This document shows, piece after piece, positions 7,649-14,808 of a stretch of DNA of 24,520 bases. Made by a program: the position numbers and the translations under genes. The stretch is taken from contig JBJHCH010000046.1 in assembly GCA_050485905.1 (NCBI GenBank), forward strand, positions 1 to 24,520, in the 5' to 3' direction. Within the stretch, counting starts at the first letter, position 1, and every line of letters begins with the position of its first letter. The notes under the pieces were generated by a model, which was not told the origin of the DNA, ran no database searches, and saw only the letters and a program-made list of their open reading frames with translations. The stretch is from JAWLCA01 sp050485905 (GTDB lineage: Bacteria; Pseudomonadota; Alphaproteobacteria; Rhodobacterales; Rhodobacteraceae).

Positions 7649-8458
7649 CTATCGGAACGCGGCGCAGGGGTCGGGGCGGTCCACCGCGTCGGTCACGATC
7701 CACAGATCGAACGGCGCATCGGCGCCGGGGTCGGATTCGAACTGACCGACCGACAGTGCGGACAGATCCGGCGCGGCCCGCGCCAGCTTTGCCGGAATGC
7801 CGTGGCCAATGCGGGCATGGCCGGTGCCGGTGATCACGACGACCGGCCCACCAGTGGCCGCGTGGGCCTCTATCGTCGCGCGGGCCAGGCCTGCGTCGCG
7901 TAGCCGCTGCGCCTCGACCATGCCGGGCAGCATCTCCTCGGGCAGCGCGTCGCAATGGGCGGCGAACTGCAGCGCCTCGCGCGCCGCCTGCTTGTCGTCG
8001 GGCAGCGCGTCGTCCAGCCCATAGGCATCCGCCCCCTCGCCAAAGACCGCCGCCGCGCCCACCTCCATCGCCCGCCGCACCTCGTCCACCGGCATCGCAC
8101 CGCCGTAGATTTCCGCCCCCGGCGCGGCGGTGAAGATCGGGTGATACATCGCGAAATCCGGCCAGTTCTCCCAGCCCAGCGCGGCCTCCAGCGCCGCGGC
8201 ATCGTCGCGCGGCACGCCCGCGGCCTGCGCCGCCTGCTGGGGCGTCAGCATCTCGAACACCAGGGCACGGGGCGCGATGGCGGCCACCGCGCGGGCCTGA
8301 TTGGCGTGATGCGCGGGGTTGTCATGCACCTCGCCCAGAATCACCACATCCGCGGCCGGCAGCGCATCCAGCGCCTCTGGCCCGATCTCCTCAGACGAAA
8401 GCGGCGCCGCGAGCGAAAGTGCCAGCAGCGCCGCGGTCAGGATGGTCGCAGATGTCAT
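7649..8458 (-). CDS. ChaN-like (DUF399) exported haem/iron-associated protein
   Basis: A 269-residue protein. An N-terminal hydrophobic segment (ILTAALLALSLAAPLSS) is a probable signal peptide. The ChaN-family hallmark is LGEVHDNPAHHANQ at residues 41-54, with E43, H45, H50 and H51; PVVVITGTGHARIGHG near residue 210 is the second conserved block. ChaN proteins, studied in Campylobacter, bind haem and are linked to iron uptake. Those are lipoproteins, but no lipobox cysteine is visible here, so this one is more likely soluble in the periplasm. Its ATG overlaps the rpoH2 stop as ATGA, so it is cotranscribed and translationally coupled with the sigma factor. The biochemical role is not established. 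Confidence 0.82.
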   Translation of the reverse strand: MTSATILTAALLALSLAAPLSSEEIGPEALDALPAADVVILGEVHDNPAHHANQARAVAAIAPRALVFEMLTPQQAAQAAGVPRDDAAALEAALGWENWPDFAMYHPIFTAAPGAEIYGGAMPVDEVRRAMEVGAAAVFGEGADAYGLDDALPDDKQAAREALQFAAHCDALPEEMLPGMVEAQRLRDAGLARATIEAHAATGGPVVVITGTGHARIGHGIPAKLARAAPDLSALSVGQFESDPGADAPFDLWIVTDAVDRPDPCAAFR

Positions 8459-9333
8459 GCGATGAAGTTCAGCACCTCCCGCGACTGGGATTCAAGCGTT
8501 TTCCGCATCTTCGCGAACGCCGCCGCCTCCAGCTGCCGCACCCGCTCCTTGGACAGGTTCAGCTCCTGCCCCAGGCTTTCCAGCGTCCGCGGCTCCTCGC
8601 GCAGCTTGCGCTCTCGCACGATGAACCGCTCGCGCTCGTTCAGGGTCTGCAGCGCGCCGACCAGCCAGTCGCGCAGCTTGTCGGCATCGTGGCTTTCCTC
8701 GACCAGTTCGGCGGCCTGGGCGCTGCTGTCCTCCAGCGCATCGATCCACTCGCGCCCCTCATCCTCGGACGATTGCGTCGCGTTCAGCGAAAAGTCCGAG
8801 CCCGACAGCCGCCCCTCCATCATCTCAACGTCATGCAGCGGCACGCCGACCTCGCTGGCGATCATCTGGCGCAGCTGATGCCCGTCCAACTCCTCGCCCC
8901 GCGCCATCGCCTCACGCTCCAGCCGGGCCTGCACCCGGCGCAGGTTGAAGAACAGCGATTTCTGGCTGCTGGTGGACCCGGTCCGAACCATCGACCAGTT
9001 GCGCATCACATAATCCTGGATCGACGCCTTGATCCACCACACCGCATAGGTCGAAAACCGCACGCCGCGGTCGGGGTCGAACTTGTCGGCCGCCTTCATC
9101 AGGCCCAGGCTCGCCTCCTGGATCAGGTCGTTCATCGGCGCGCCATAGCGGCGGAACTTGGCCGCCATCGAGATCGCAAGCCGCATGTAGGCGGTGATCA
9201 GACGGTGCAGCGCCTTCTCGTCGCGCCGGTCGCGCCAGGCATAGGCCAGTTGCAATTCGGTCTCGGCATCCAGCAGTTCCGCCTTCATCGCACGGCGGGA
9301 CATCGTGTGATCGTTCATCGCGTTCTGTGCCAT
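8455..9333 (-). CDS. rpoH2: RNA polymerase sigma-32 family factor, RpoH2 type
   Basis: A 292-residue sigma-70 family protein. Region 2 contains NDLIQEASLGLMKAADKFDP and VRFSTYAVWWIKASIQDYV. The RpoH box is QKSLFFNLRR at residues 124-133, which marks the heat-shock sigma group. Region 4 ends with the helix-turn-helix LNLSKERVRQLEAAAFAKMR. Alphaproteobacteria often carry two RpoH proteins; the RpoH2 type in Rhodobacter directs the response to singlet oxygen and other oxidative stress. Assignment to RpoH2 rests on sequence character and on the sigma-E-like promoter upstream. The ribosome site before the start is G-rich rather than canonical, and in-frame ATGs a few codons downstream cannot be excluded. 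It heads a minus-strand operon. Confidence 0.93.
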   Translation of the reverse strand: MAQNAMNDHTMSRRAMKAELLDAETELQLAYAWRDRRDEKALHRLITAYMRLAISMAAKFRRYGAPMNDLIQEASLGLMKAADKFDPDRGVRFSTYAVWWIKASIQDYVMRNWSMVRTGSTSSQKSLFFNLRRVQARLEREAMARGEELDGHQLRQMIASEVGVPLHDVEMMEGRLSGSDFSLNATQSSEDEGREWIDALEDSSAQAAELVEESHDADKLRDWLVGALQTLNERERFIVRERKLREEPRTLESLGQELNLSKERVRQLEAAAFAKMRKTLESQSREVLNFIA

Positions 9334-9387
9334 CGTGACCCCCCGGTCGGTCTTGTTGTGTTGCCCGCTTAACGTTCCTTACAAATC

Positions 9388-9417
9388 CGTTTACGTGGCC
9401 TGCGCGCCACCGGATCA
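9388..9417 (-). promoter_or_regulatory. rpoH2: Candidate sigma-E (RpoE/ChrR-type) promoter of rpoH2
   Basis: On the minus strand, TGATCC (9417-9412) and TAAACG (9393-9388) are separated by 18 bases and lie about 55 bases upstream of the rpoH2 start. TGATCC is the -35 element known for the singlet-oxygen sigma factor of Rhodobacter sphaeroides, which also transcribes rpoHII there. No RpoE/ChrR pair is in this window. The match is by eye. Confidence 0.6.
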
Positions 9418-9594
9418 AAATAATCTTGCGCGGCGCGTTGCCGTTTTCGATCACAGCACTGGGCGCGCGCCGCGGCCACGCAAGATCGCTTGCATCAGCG
9501 CCCGTGATGCCCGCCATCGCGAACCTTCGCTTTGCCCGCCCGGCCCGCCCGGCTAACCTGCCGCCCCGGCCATTCCGGCGGGTGGAGAGACGGC

Positions 9595-10464
9595 ATGACC
9601 CATGTCCTTGTGATCGGCGACCGGTCCCATTCCAGCTGGTCGCTGCGCGGCTGGCTGCTGTTCGACGCCTTCGGCATCCCCTGCAAGACGGTGCTCGCGC
9701 GGCTTTACTGCGACGATTTCGCCCGCATCCTGGCCGATTTCGCGCCCGCCCGCACCGTGCCCGCCCTGCGGCTGCCCGATGGCGTGGTGATCCCCGAAAG
9801 CCTCGCCATCGCCGAGGAACTGGCCTCCCGCCACCCGGAGGCCGGCCTCTGGCCCGCCGACCCCGGCCACCGCGCCCGCGCCCGCGCGCTGGCGGCGGAA
9901 ATGCACGCGGGCTTCGCCGCCCTGCGCGATCATTGCCCGATGAACCTGCGCGCCGCCTATACCCGCTGCGAACCGCCCGACACGGTTCTGGCCGATATCG
10001 CCCGCATCGAGTCCCTCTGGTCCCATGCCCGGGCCGAGACCGGCAGCACCGGCCCCTGGCTCTGCGGCGACTATTCCGTGGCCGATGCCTTCTTTGCCCC
10101 CGTCGCCAGCCGCATCGCGGGCTACGGCCTGTCCGTGGGGCCAGAGGCCGCCGCCTATGTCGCGGCGCACCTGTCCCACCCCTCGTTCCGGCGCTGGCGG
10201 GCGATGGGCTGGGCCGAGGGCGGCGACCAGCCGGTCTATCACCGCGACTGGCCACAGCGCGACTGGCCCGGCCCCGCGCCGATCCCGGGCCGCGCGCTGG
10301 ACCACGGCCCGTCTGAAAACGCCGCCTGCCCCTATTCCGGCAGGCCCGTTACCCATTTCGCAGAAATCGGCGGCCGCAGCTTCGGCTTCTGCAACGCCTT
10401 CTGCCGCGACAAGACGGTGGCCGACCCCGCCGCCTGGCCCGCCTTCATGGATTTCTACAATTGA
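9595..10464 (+). CDS. Glutathione S-transferase family protein with a C-terminal TRASH/YHS-like Cys module
   Basis: A 289-residue protein. Residues 1-85 are a thioredoxin-fold GST domain starting MTHVLVIGDRSHSSWSLRG, with serines rather than a CxxC in the active-site loop and PESLAIAEEL as the glutathione-binding turn. Residues 90-230 are the all-helical C-domain (LCGDYSVADAFFAPV). After a Pro-rich linker, the tail has C245-x20-C266-x3-C270 within CPYSGRP...FGFCNAFCRDK. That spacing is typical of TRASH/YHS metal-binding treble clefs. The start at 9595 has GGTGGAGAG upstream and matches the fold; a longer in-frame start at 9532 adds only low-complexity sequence. The gene diverges from rpoH2, so a shared stress promoter region is possible. 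The substrate is unknown. Confidence 0.88.
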   Translation: MTHVLVIGDRSHSSWSLRGWLLFDAFGIPCKTVLARLYCDDFARILADFAPARTVPALRLPDGVVIPESLAIAEELASRHPEAGLWPADPGHRARARALAAEMHAGFAALRDHCPMNLRAAYTRCEPPDTVLADIARIESLWSHARAETGSTGPWLCGDYSVADAFFAPVASRIAGYGLSVGPEAAAYVAAHLSHPSFRRWRAMGWAEGGDQPVYHRDWPQRDWPGPAPIPGRALDHGPSENAACPYSGRPVTHFAEIGGRSFGFCNAFCRDKTVADPAAWPAFMDFYN

Positions 10465-10502
10465 CCGCACACACCTAAAGCAACTGTGCAGCTCAACGAG
10501 TA

Positions 10503-11138
10503 TTAGAAATCGACGCCCACCGAAACGACGGCACGGCCACGGGTGTTCGTCGTGTCGTGGTAACGGAGATCAAGGCCGATGTTGGGCTGCAATGCATAGC
10601 CAACGCCGAGATCCCAGAAATGGTTGGCGTTCGCCTGACTGCGCCCGAAAGTACCCGAAACCTTGAAAAGGTCATCCGGAGAGTAGGATGCCCCCATGCG
10701 CGAGGTCAGTTCGTCATCACGGTTGTTGTAGGCGAAGCTGACACCCAGAGACAGGCCCTGCCCCATGTCGGCGTCGACCGAGGCAAGGAACTCTCCACAG
10801 CAGTTCCCGGTCCGGTCGTAGAGGTATCGGGCATAGCCGACGTCGTAGGACACCGCGCCGATCTCGTTGCGGAAACCGAGGTAGAGGTCCACCTCCACGT
10901 TGTCGCTCCCAGGCCCGAAGTCGACGGTCGATGCCCAGACGCCTGCGTAGAAGCCGTTCAGGCCGTATTCCACATACCCCTGAAGTGCCGGTCTGTCGTC
11001 CGACTGGGTCACGCTGTCAGACATGTAGTTGGAGGTGAACGTCACACCCCAGCTCAGATCCTGCGCTGCCGCCATCGCCGGAATGCTCGCCCCACAGGCA
11101 AGTAGAAGCGCCGCCGCGGCGCTGGTACGGAAGGTCAT
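10503..11138 (-). CDS. TorF family putative porin (Gcw_chp type outer-membrane beta-barrel)
   Basis: A 211-residue exported protein. The signal peptide is MTFRTSAAAALLLACGASIP followed by AMAAAQ. The mature part starts with DLSWGVTFTSNYMSDSVTQS, the typical first strand of the TorF/Gcw_chp family. Alternating strands follow (YAGVWASTVDF, EVDLYLGFRNEIG, VSYDVGYARYLY), and the protein ends VVSVGVDF with a terminal Phe, as expected for BAM-assembled barrels. A vicinal Cys pair (GNCCGEF) is unusual. The start at 11138 is preferred to an in-frame ATG at 11150 because GGAG, the ribosome site, lies just before it and would be inside the longer version. The gene converges on the GST gene with only 38 bases between stops. 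Transport specificity is unknown. Confidence 0.85.
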   Translation of the reverse strand: MTFRTSAAAALLLACGASIPAMAAAQDLSWGVTFTSNYMSDSVTQSDDRPALQGYVEYGLNGFYAGVWASTVDFGPGSDNVEVDLYLGFRNEIGAVSYDVGYARYLYDRTGNCCGEFLASVDADMGQGLSLGVSFAYNNRDDELTSRMGASYSPDDLFKVSGTFGRSQANANHFWDLGVGYALQPNIGLDLRYHDTTNTRGRAVVSVGVDF

Positions 11139-11250
11139 GCTGCTCTCCATTTAGCCTGTCGGCCGGTTTTCCGGCGTTTGTTGTTCGCGACACAATAGAC
11201 GCAAGATATGCCCCTGGGGAAGCTTTCTTTTCAACCTCAAGCGGTTTCCA

Positions 11251-11270
11251 GGCAGGCGTTGCGCCCTGCC
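11251..11270 (-). terminator. Possible hairpin terminator after mesaconyl-CoA hydratase gene
   Basis: GGCAGG and CCTGCC arms flank 8 bases, 10-29 bases past the stop of the minus-strand hydratase gene. The T-tract on that strand is poor, so this may be only a transcript-stabilising hairpin. Confidence 0.35.
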
Positions 11271-11279
11271 ACCATCGCC

Positions 11280-12314
11280 CTACAGCGGCATCAGCGCCCA
11301 GTAGTCCAGGTCGAGAAGCACATGCGGCAGGTATCGCCCCGAGTCATCCTTCAGCGCGGTGCCGTGACCGCTTTCCTTTACCGCGACCAGCCGCAACCTG
11401 ATTGCCCCGATCCCAGGCGCTGCTGTCTGCGCCTTGTCCAGCACCTCGGACCATGCGCGCACGGTGTCGCCAGCAAAGCATGGGTTCGCATGCGACCCAG
11501 CGTTCAGCGCCACGATCACCTGCGCATTCGCCAGACCGTTGAACGAAAGGGTGCGCGCCAGGCTGATGACGTGACCGCCATAGGCCAGCAGCCGGCCATC
11601 CTCGCGATTGGTCTTGTCGAAATGCACCTTGGCGGTGTTCTGCCACAACCTCGTGGCCAGCATGTGCTCGGCCTCTTCGATGGTCACGCCATCGACATGG
11701 TCGATCACCTCGCCCAGCCCATAGTCGCCCCAGCGGTGCGGTTCACCCGCAGCGACGAAATCATACTCTCGGAAGTCGAGCCCCCCCGGCACGATCAACT
11801 GTTCCGGCGCGACAAATGCAGCAAGTTCTGGCACCACGGCGTCAGTCACCAACGCTTCGGGATCGCGCTTCCGCACCATCACCCAACGCACGTAGCTCAG
11901 AACCTCACGTCCATACTGGTTGATCCCGGTCGTTCGAACCCAGACAACGCCTGCCTTTCGGTTCGATGTCTCGCGCAGGCCGATCACCTCTGACTGAGAC
12001 CGGATCGTGTCACCCTGCCAGACCGGACGCAGCCAGCGCCCCTCGGCATAGCCGAGGTTTGCAACCGCGTTCAGAGAGATGTCCGGAACCGACTTGCCAA
12101 AAACCATGTGGAATGCCGCAAGATCGTCAATGGGCGCAGCGGCGAGACCGCAGGCGCGGGCGAACTCGTCCGAGGAGTAAAGCGCGTGCCGCGCCGGGTA
12201 GAGCGCATGATAAAGCGCCCGCTCGCCGCCCGAGATCGTGCGCGGCACGGCGTGAAAGATTGTCTGTCCGATCCGGTAGTCCTCGAAGAACCGGCCGGGG
12301 TTGGTTTTGGTCAT
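11280..12314 (-). CDS. mch: Mesaconyl-CoA hydratase (beta-methylmalyl-CoA dehydratase)
   Basis: A 344-residue double hot-dog protein of the MaoC family. The start TNPGRFFEDYRIGQTIFHA and the blocks GKSVPDISLNAVANLGYAEG and GVVWVRTTGINQYGREVLSY agree with my memory of the Rhodobacter sphaeroides enzyme of about 343 residues. It interconverts mesaconyl-CoA and (2R,3S)-beta-methylmalyl-CoA in the EMC pathway for acetyl-CoA assimilation. The C-terminal hot-dog has AEHMLATRLWQNTAKVHFD and NGLANAQVIVALNAGSHANP. The ATG overlaps the stop of the upstream DUF1737-like gene as ATGA, and the (3S)-malyl-CoA thioesterase gene lies two genes further upstream, so the context supports the assignment. It is the last gene of the minus-strand unit. 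Confidence 0.93.
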   Translation of the reverse strand: MTKTNPGRFFEDYRIGQTIFHAVPRTISGGERALYHALYPARHALYSSDEFARACGLAAAPIDDLAAFHMVFGKSVPDISLNAVANLGYAEGRWLRPVWQGDTIRSQSEVIGLRETSNRKAGVVWVRTTGINQYGREVLSYVRWVMVRKRDPEALVTDAVVPELAAFVAPEQLIVPGGLDFREYDFVAAGEPHRWGDYGLGEVIDHVDGVTIEEAEHMLATRLWQNTAKVHFDKTNREDGRLLAYGGHVISLARTLSFNGLANAQVIVALNAGSHANPCFAGDTVRAWSEVLDKAQTAAPGIGAIRLRLVAVKESGHGTALKDDSGRYLPHVLLDLDYWALMPL

Positions 12315-12514
12315 AGCTGGCCCAGCTTCAGATCCGGCGCATAGTCTGCATCGACGTCCTTCACCACCGCCTGAGCGCAACGCATCGTGCCGGTCGCGGG
12401 ATCGTGGGCATAGGCAGGGCTGCCATGCAGGCTCCACCCCTTGGACAACGCCTCGGTCACCTTGTGGCAGAAAGCAGACGTGTCCTCGCCAGTCAGCAGT
12501 CGGTAGGCAAGCAT
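12311..12514 (-). CDS. DUF1737-like small protein
   Basis: A 67-residue soluble protein starting MLAYRLLTGEDTSAFCHKVT, with GWSLHGSPAYAHD and the conserved QAVVKDV block. The pattern (YRLLTG..D..FC..V..AL..GW.L.GSP) is that of DUF1737 proteins. Function is unknown. It starts 4 bases after the NnrU-like stop and overlaps the hydratase start by 4 bases, so it is made together with EMC-pathway enzymes. A longer in-frame start at 12574 would run back into the NnrU-like gene and adds residues that do not fit the family. Confidence 0.8.
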   Translation of the reverse strand: MLAYRLLTGEDTSAFCHKVTEALSKGWSLHGSPAYAHDPATGTMRCAQAVVKDVDADYAPDLKLGQL

Positions 12515-12518
12515 CCCA

Positions 12519-13079
12519 TCACCCCGGAAACGGCCAGACGCCAAGCAATGTGTGAACCGCTGCAATCGCGGCATAGACGGCCAGCGTGATCAGCCCGAGG
12601 CGTATGTCGCCCTGCACCGTTCCGCCTTGCCATGGCATCCAGTCAGGCTCGCGCCGATTGATCATCGCCATGGCGACAAAGGCCCAGAGCGCCAACCCGC
12701 CCCACAGGATCAGCGCCGCCAAATCGCCGCGCACCAGAAGGTGCGCGCCGCACCAGACGACGAAGCCCCAGAGCATCGGGTGCCGCAACAGCGGCCGAAG
12801 CCTGCTTTTCGAAGATCCGAGGCCAAACAGCGCCACCGAGAGCAGCATCAGAAGATTGTTCAGGTGCAGACCCCACGGGGGTGGAGAGTAGACATGCGCG
12901 TAGCCTGCTGAACGATAGCCGATCACCATGAGCACCACAGACAGGACGATCAGGACGGCAAAGATGGCCTTGGCCTTCTCCCCCAGGCTATCGGCCAGCG
13001 CCGCCCGTGGACCGGGCGCCGCGCGCTTGAACAGATGCGCCGCCCACCACAGTACGACACCCAGAACCAGCCAGATCAT
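12519..13079 (-). CDS. NnrU family integral membrane protein
   Basis: A 186-residue protein with about six hydrophobic helices: residues 1-17, 38-56, 74-88, 101-116, 120-140 and 157-178. The family-like features are WWAAHLFKR near the N-terminus and YSPPPWGLHLNNLLML and LRHPMLWGFVVWCGAHLL in the middle. NnrU was first named in denitrification clusters, but most members are of unknown role and not linked to nitrate. Here it is sandwiched between two EMC-pathway genes: its ATG overlaps the thioesterase stop as ATGA, and its stop lies 4 bases before the DUF1737-like start. A role in that pathway is suggested only by context. Confidence 0.85.
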   Translation of the reverse strand: MIWLVLGVVLWWAAHLFKRAAPGPRAALADSLGEKAKAIFAVLIVLSVVLMVIGYRSAGYAHVYSPPPWGLHLNNLLMLLSVALFGLGSSKSRLRPLLRHPMLWGFVVWCGAHLLVRGDLAALILWGGLALWAFVAMAMINRREPDWMPWQGGTVQGDIRLGLITLAVYAAIAAVHTLLGVWPFPG

Positions 13080-13933
13080 GCGCGCTCCAGTTCCGCGATC
13101 GCCGCGGCCTTTTCCAGTGTCCGGCGCGCGGTTGCGACGTGCAGGTTCTCCACGATGCTCCCGTCGACCACCGCCACGGCCTGCCCGACCAGCAGGGCTT
13201 CCTCGAAAGCCTCGATCTGGCGCCGGGCGAGATCGAGGTCGGCGACGCTTGGGGCAAAAACCGCGTTTGCGACCGGCAGTTGCGCCGGATGTATCAGGGT
13301 CTTGCCGTCAAAGCCCATATCGCGGCCCTGTTCGCACTCTGCGCGCAAGCCCTCTTCGTCCCTGAAGGCGTTGTAGACACCATCGATGCAGACCAGCCCA
13401 TGCGCGCGCGCCGCCAGCAGGCAGTGTTGAAGGCTAGCCAGCATCGGCATGCGGTCAGGCCGTGGCCGTGCCCCGAGATCTTTGGCAAGATCGTTCGTGC
13501 CAAGTACAAAGCCGCCAACCCTCGGGTGAGCCGCAATCGCCGCCGCGTTCAGAACCCCCGTGGGCGTTTCCATCATCGCCCAGATCTCGACTTCGGATAT
13601 GATCTGCACCAGCGCGTCGATATCTGCAGGACCGTCCACTTTCGGAAGCAACACCCCATCGACCGACAAGCCGGAAACGGCCTCGGCATCGGCGCGCCCC
13701 CACTCGGTGTCGAGGCCATTGATCCGCACGATCCGCGCGCGATCACCATAGTCGGCCGACTTCAGCGTCGATACCAGCAGGGAGCGCGCCTCCGCCTTCT
13801 CACTGGGCGCCACCGCATCTTCCAGATCGAATATGATCGCGTCGGCCTTCAGACCGCGTGCCTTTTCGAGCGCGCGCTCACGCGAGGCCGGGATATAGAG
13901 GACCGAGCGGAACGGGCGCGCAAGCTTGTTCAT
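13076..13933 (-). CDS. mcl2: (3S)-malyl-CoA thioesterase (CitE/HpcH-HpaI fold, Mcl2 type)
   Basis: A 285-residue TIM-barrel protein of the CoA-ester lyase superfamily. It starts NKLARPFRSVLYIPASRERA and continues with ADAIIFDLEDAVAP, VRINGLDTEWG, a METPTGVLNA metal-ligand block, GTNDLAKDLGA and FDGKTLIHPAQL. The R. sphaeroides homologue Mcl2 hydrolyses (3S)-malyl-CoA to malate and CoA, completing the EMC pathway after Mcl1 condenses glyoxylate with acetyl-CoA. The short N-terminus and length favour Mcl2 over the about 318-residue Mcl1 lyase. The start at 13933 has GGAGAG upstream; further upstream the frame has no family residues. It is the first gene of the unit that ends with mch, and it is divergent from the small exported protein gene across 276 bases. 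Confidence 0.87.
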   Translation of the reverse strand: MNKLARPFRSVLYIPASRERALEKARGLKADAIIFDLEDAVAPSEKAEARSLLVSTLKSADYGDRARIVRINGLDTEWGRADAEAVSGLSVDGVLLPKVDGPADIDALVQIISEVEIWAMMETPTGVLNAAAIAAHPRVGGFVLGTNDLAKDLGARPRPDRMPMLASLQHCLLAARAHGLVCIDGVYNAFRDEEGLRAECEQGRDMGFDGKTLIHPAQLPVANAVFAPSVADLDLARRQIEAFEEALLVGQAVAVVDGSIVENLHVATARRTLEKAAAIAELERA

Positions 13934-14209
13934 TGGACTCTCCGCGGCAACATTGTTTCGCCAAAGACCACATGAGCGGCACAATTGGCAAGCCAGTATT
14001 TGCCGCAACGCAGCATTTCGGCTGCGGCGGCCGCCGCGTTAACCAGTTTTTCCCGATTGGGCGGCATCATTTCCTTATCAGCGCGCCAGAAGAACCCGCA
14101 TCGGGGGGAGACGCGGGCAAGTTTCCGCGGTCAGGGCACGGGCGCACCATCTGTAACAGGGCATCTTGGCCGGACAGAACCGCCAAGTCTCTCAAAGGAA
14201 GGACCGAGC

Positions 14210-14524
14210 ATGCCCACACTCCCCCCAGTCTCCCTCGCGCTGCTTCTGACAGCTATCACCGTCACCTCGCCCGTTGCAGCGCAGACCGCGCAATGCGCGA
14301 CCCGCGACAGGGTTGTCGAGCGCCTTGCCTCGTCGTTCGGGGAAACCCGCCGCTCCATCGGGCTGGCGCGCGACAGCGCCGTCATGGAACTGTTCGCCTC
14401 TGACGCCACTGGCACCTGGACCATCACGGTCACCCTGCCCAACGGCATGACGTGCCTCGTCGCCTCTGGGCAAAGCTTCGAGACGCTGACCGAAGAGCTA
14501 CCGGTCGCCGACCAACCCACCTGA
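14210..14524 (+). CDS. Small exported protein of unknown function
   Basis: A 104-residue protein that I recognise only as a conserved-looking Rhodobacterales hypothetical. Residues 1-24 form a signal peptide (LALLLTAITVTSP, cleavage after VAA). The mature part of about 80 residues has two cysteines (QCATRDR and MTCLVASG) that could form a disulfide. It also contains ERLASSFGETRRSIGLARDS and TGTWTITVTLPNGMTC, suggesting a small beta-sandwich. A strong ribosome site (AAGGAAGG, 14196-14202) supports the start. The gene stands alone between the divergent mcl2 unit and mdh. The 284 bases from its stop to mdh hold no further gene or clear promoter that I can support. Confidence 0.75.
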   Translation: MPTLPPVSLALLLTAITVTSPVAAQTAQCATRDRVVERLASSFGETRRSIGLARDSAVMELFASDATGTWTITVTLPNGMTCLVASGQSFETLTEELPVADQPT

Positions 14525-14808
14525 CCGCCCGATAAGGCGCAGCCACAGAATCATCCATTCGCCCAGATCGAGGGCAGCAGACCGGCACGCCGGAGGAAAC
14601 TCGACGGTCGGCCAAACCCGCCTCGCACCTGTACCGTGTGCCTCCATGCCGCGCGCAGTGCCATTTTTCGTAGCAATCTTAGCCGACTAGTTTGCCGCCC
14701 CACCATTGGGCCAGCACGCCCGCGGGCCTCTCCCTTGCGTGAGGGGGCGCTTGGGCTTACCCATCGCGCCGGAGACGACGACCCAACCAAGACATCGGAG
14801 ACATATCC

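Noticed and set aside
13934..14209. PccR/RamB-like operator (TTTGC/GCAAA type) near TTGCCGCAA upstream of mcl2
   Set aside because: Only a short partial half-site match; such bases are common in this composition.
14525..14808. Possible gene or promoter in the 284-base gap before mdh
   Set aside because: Short open frames here lack ribosome sites and protein-like composition. A TTGCGT box at 14735-14740 has no acceptable -10 partner.
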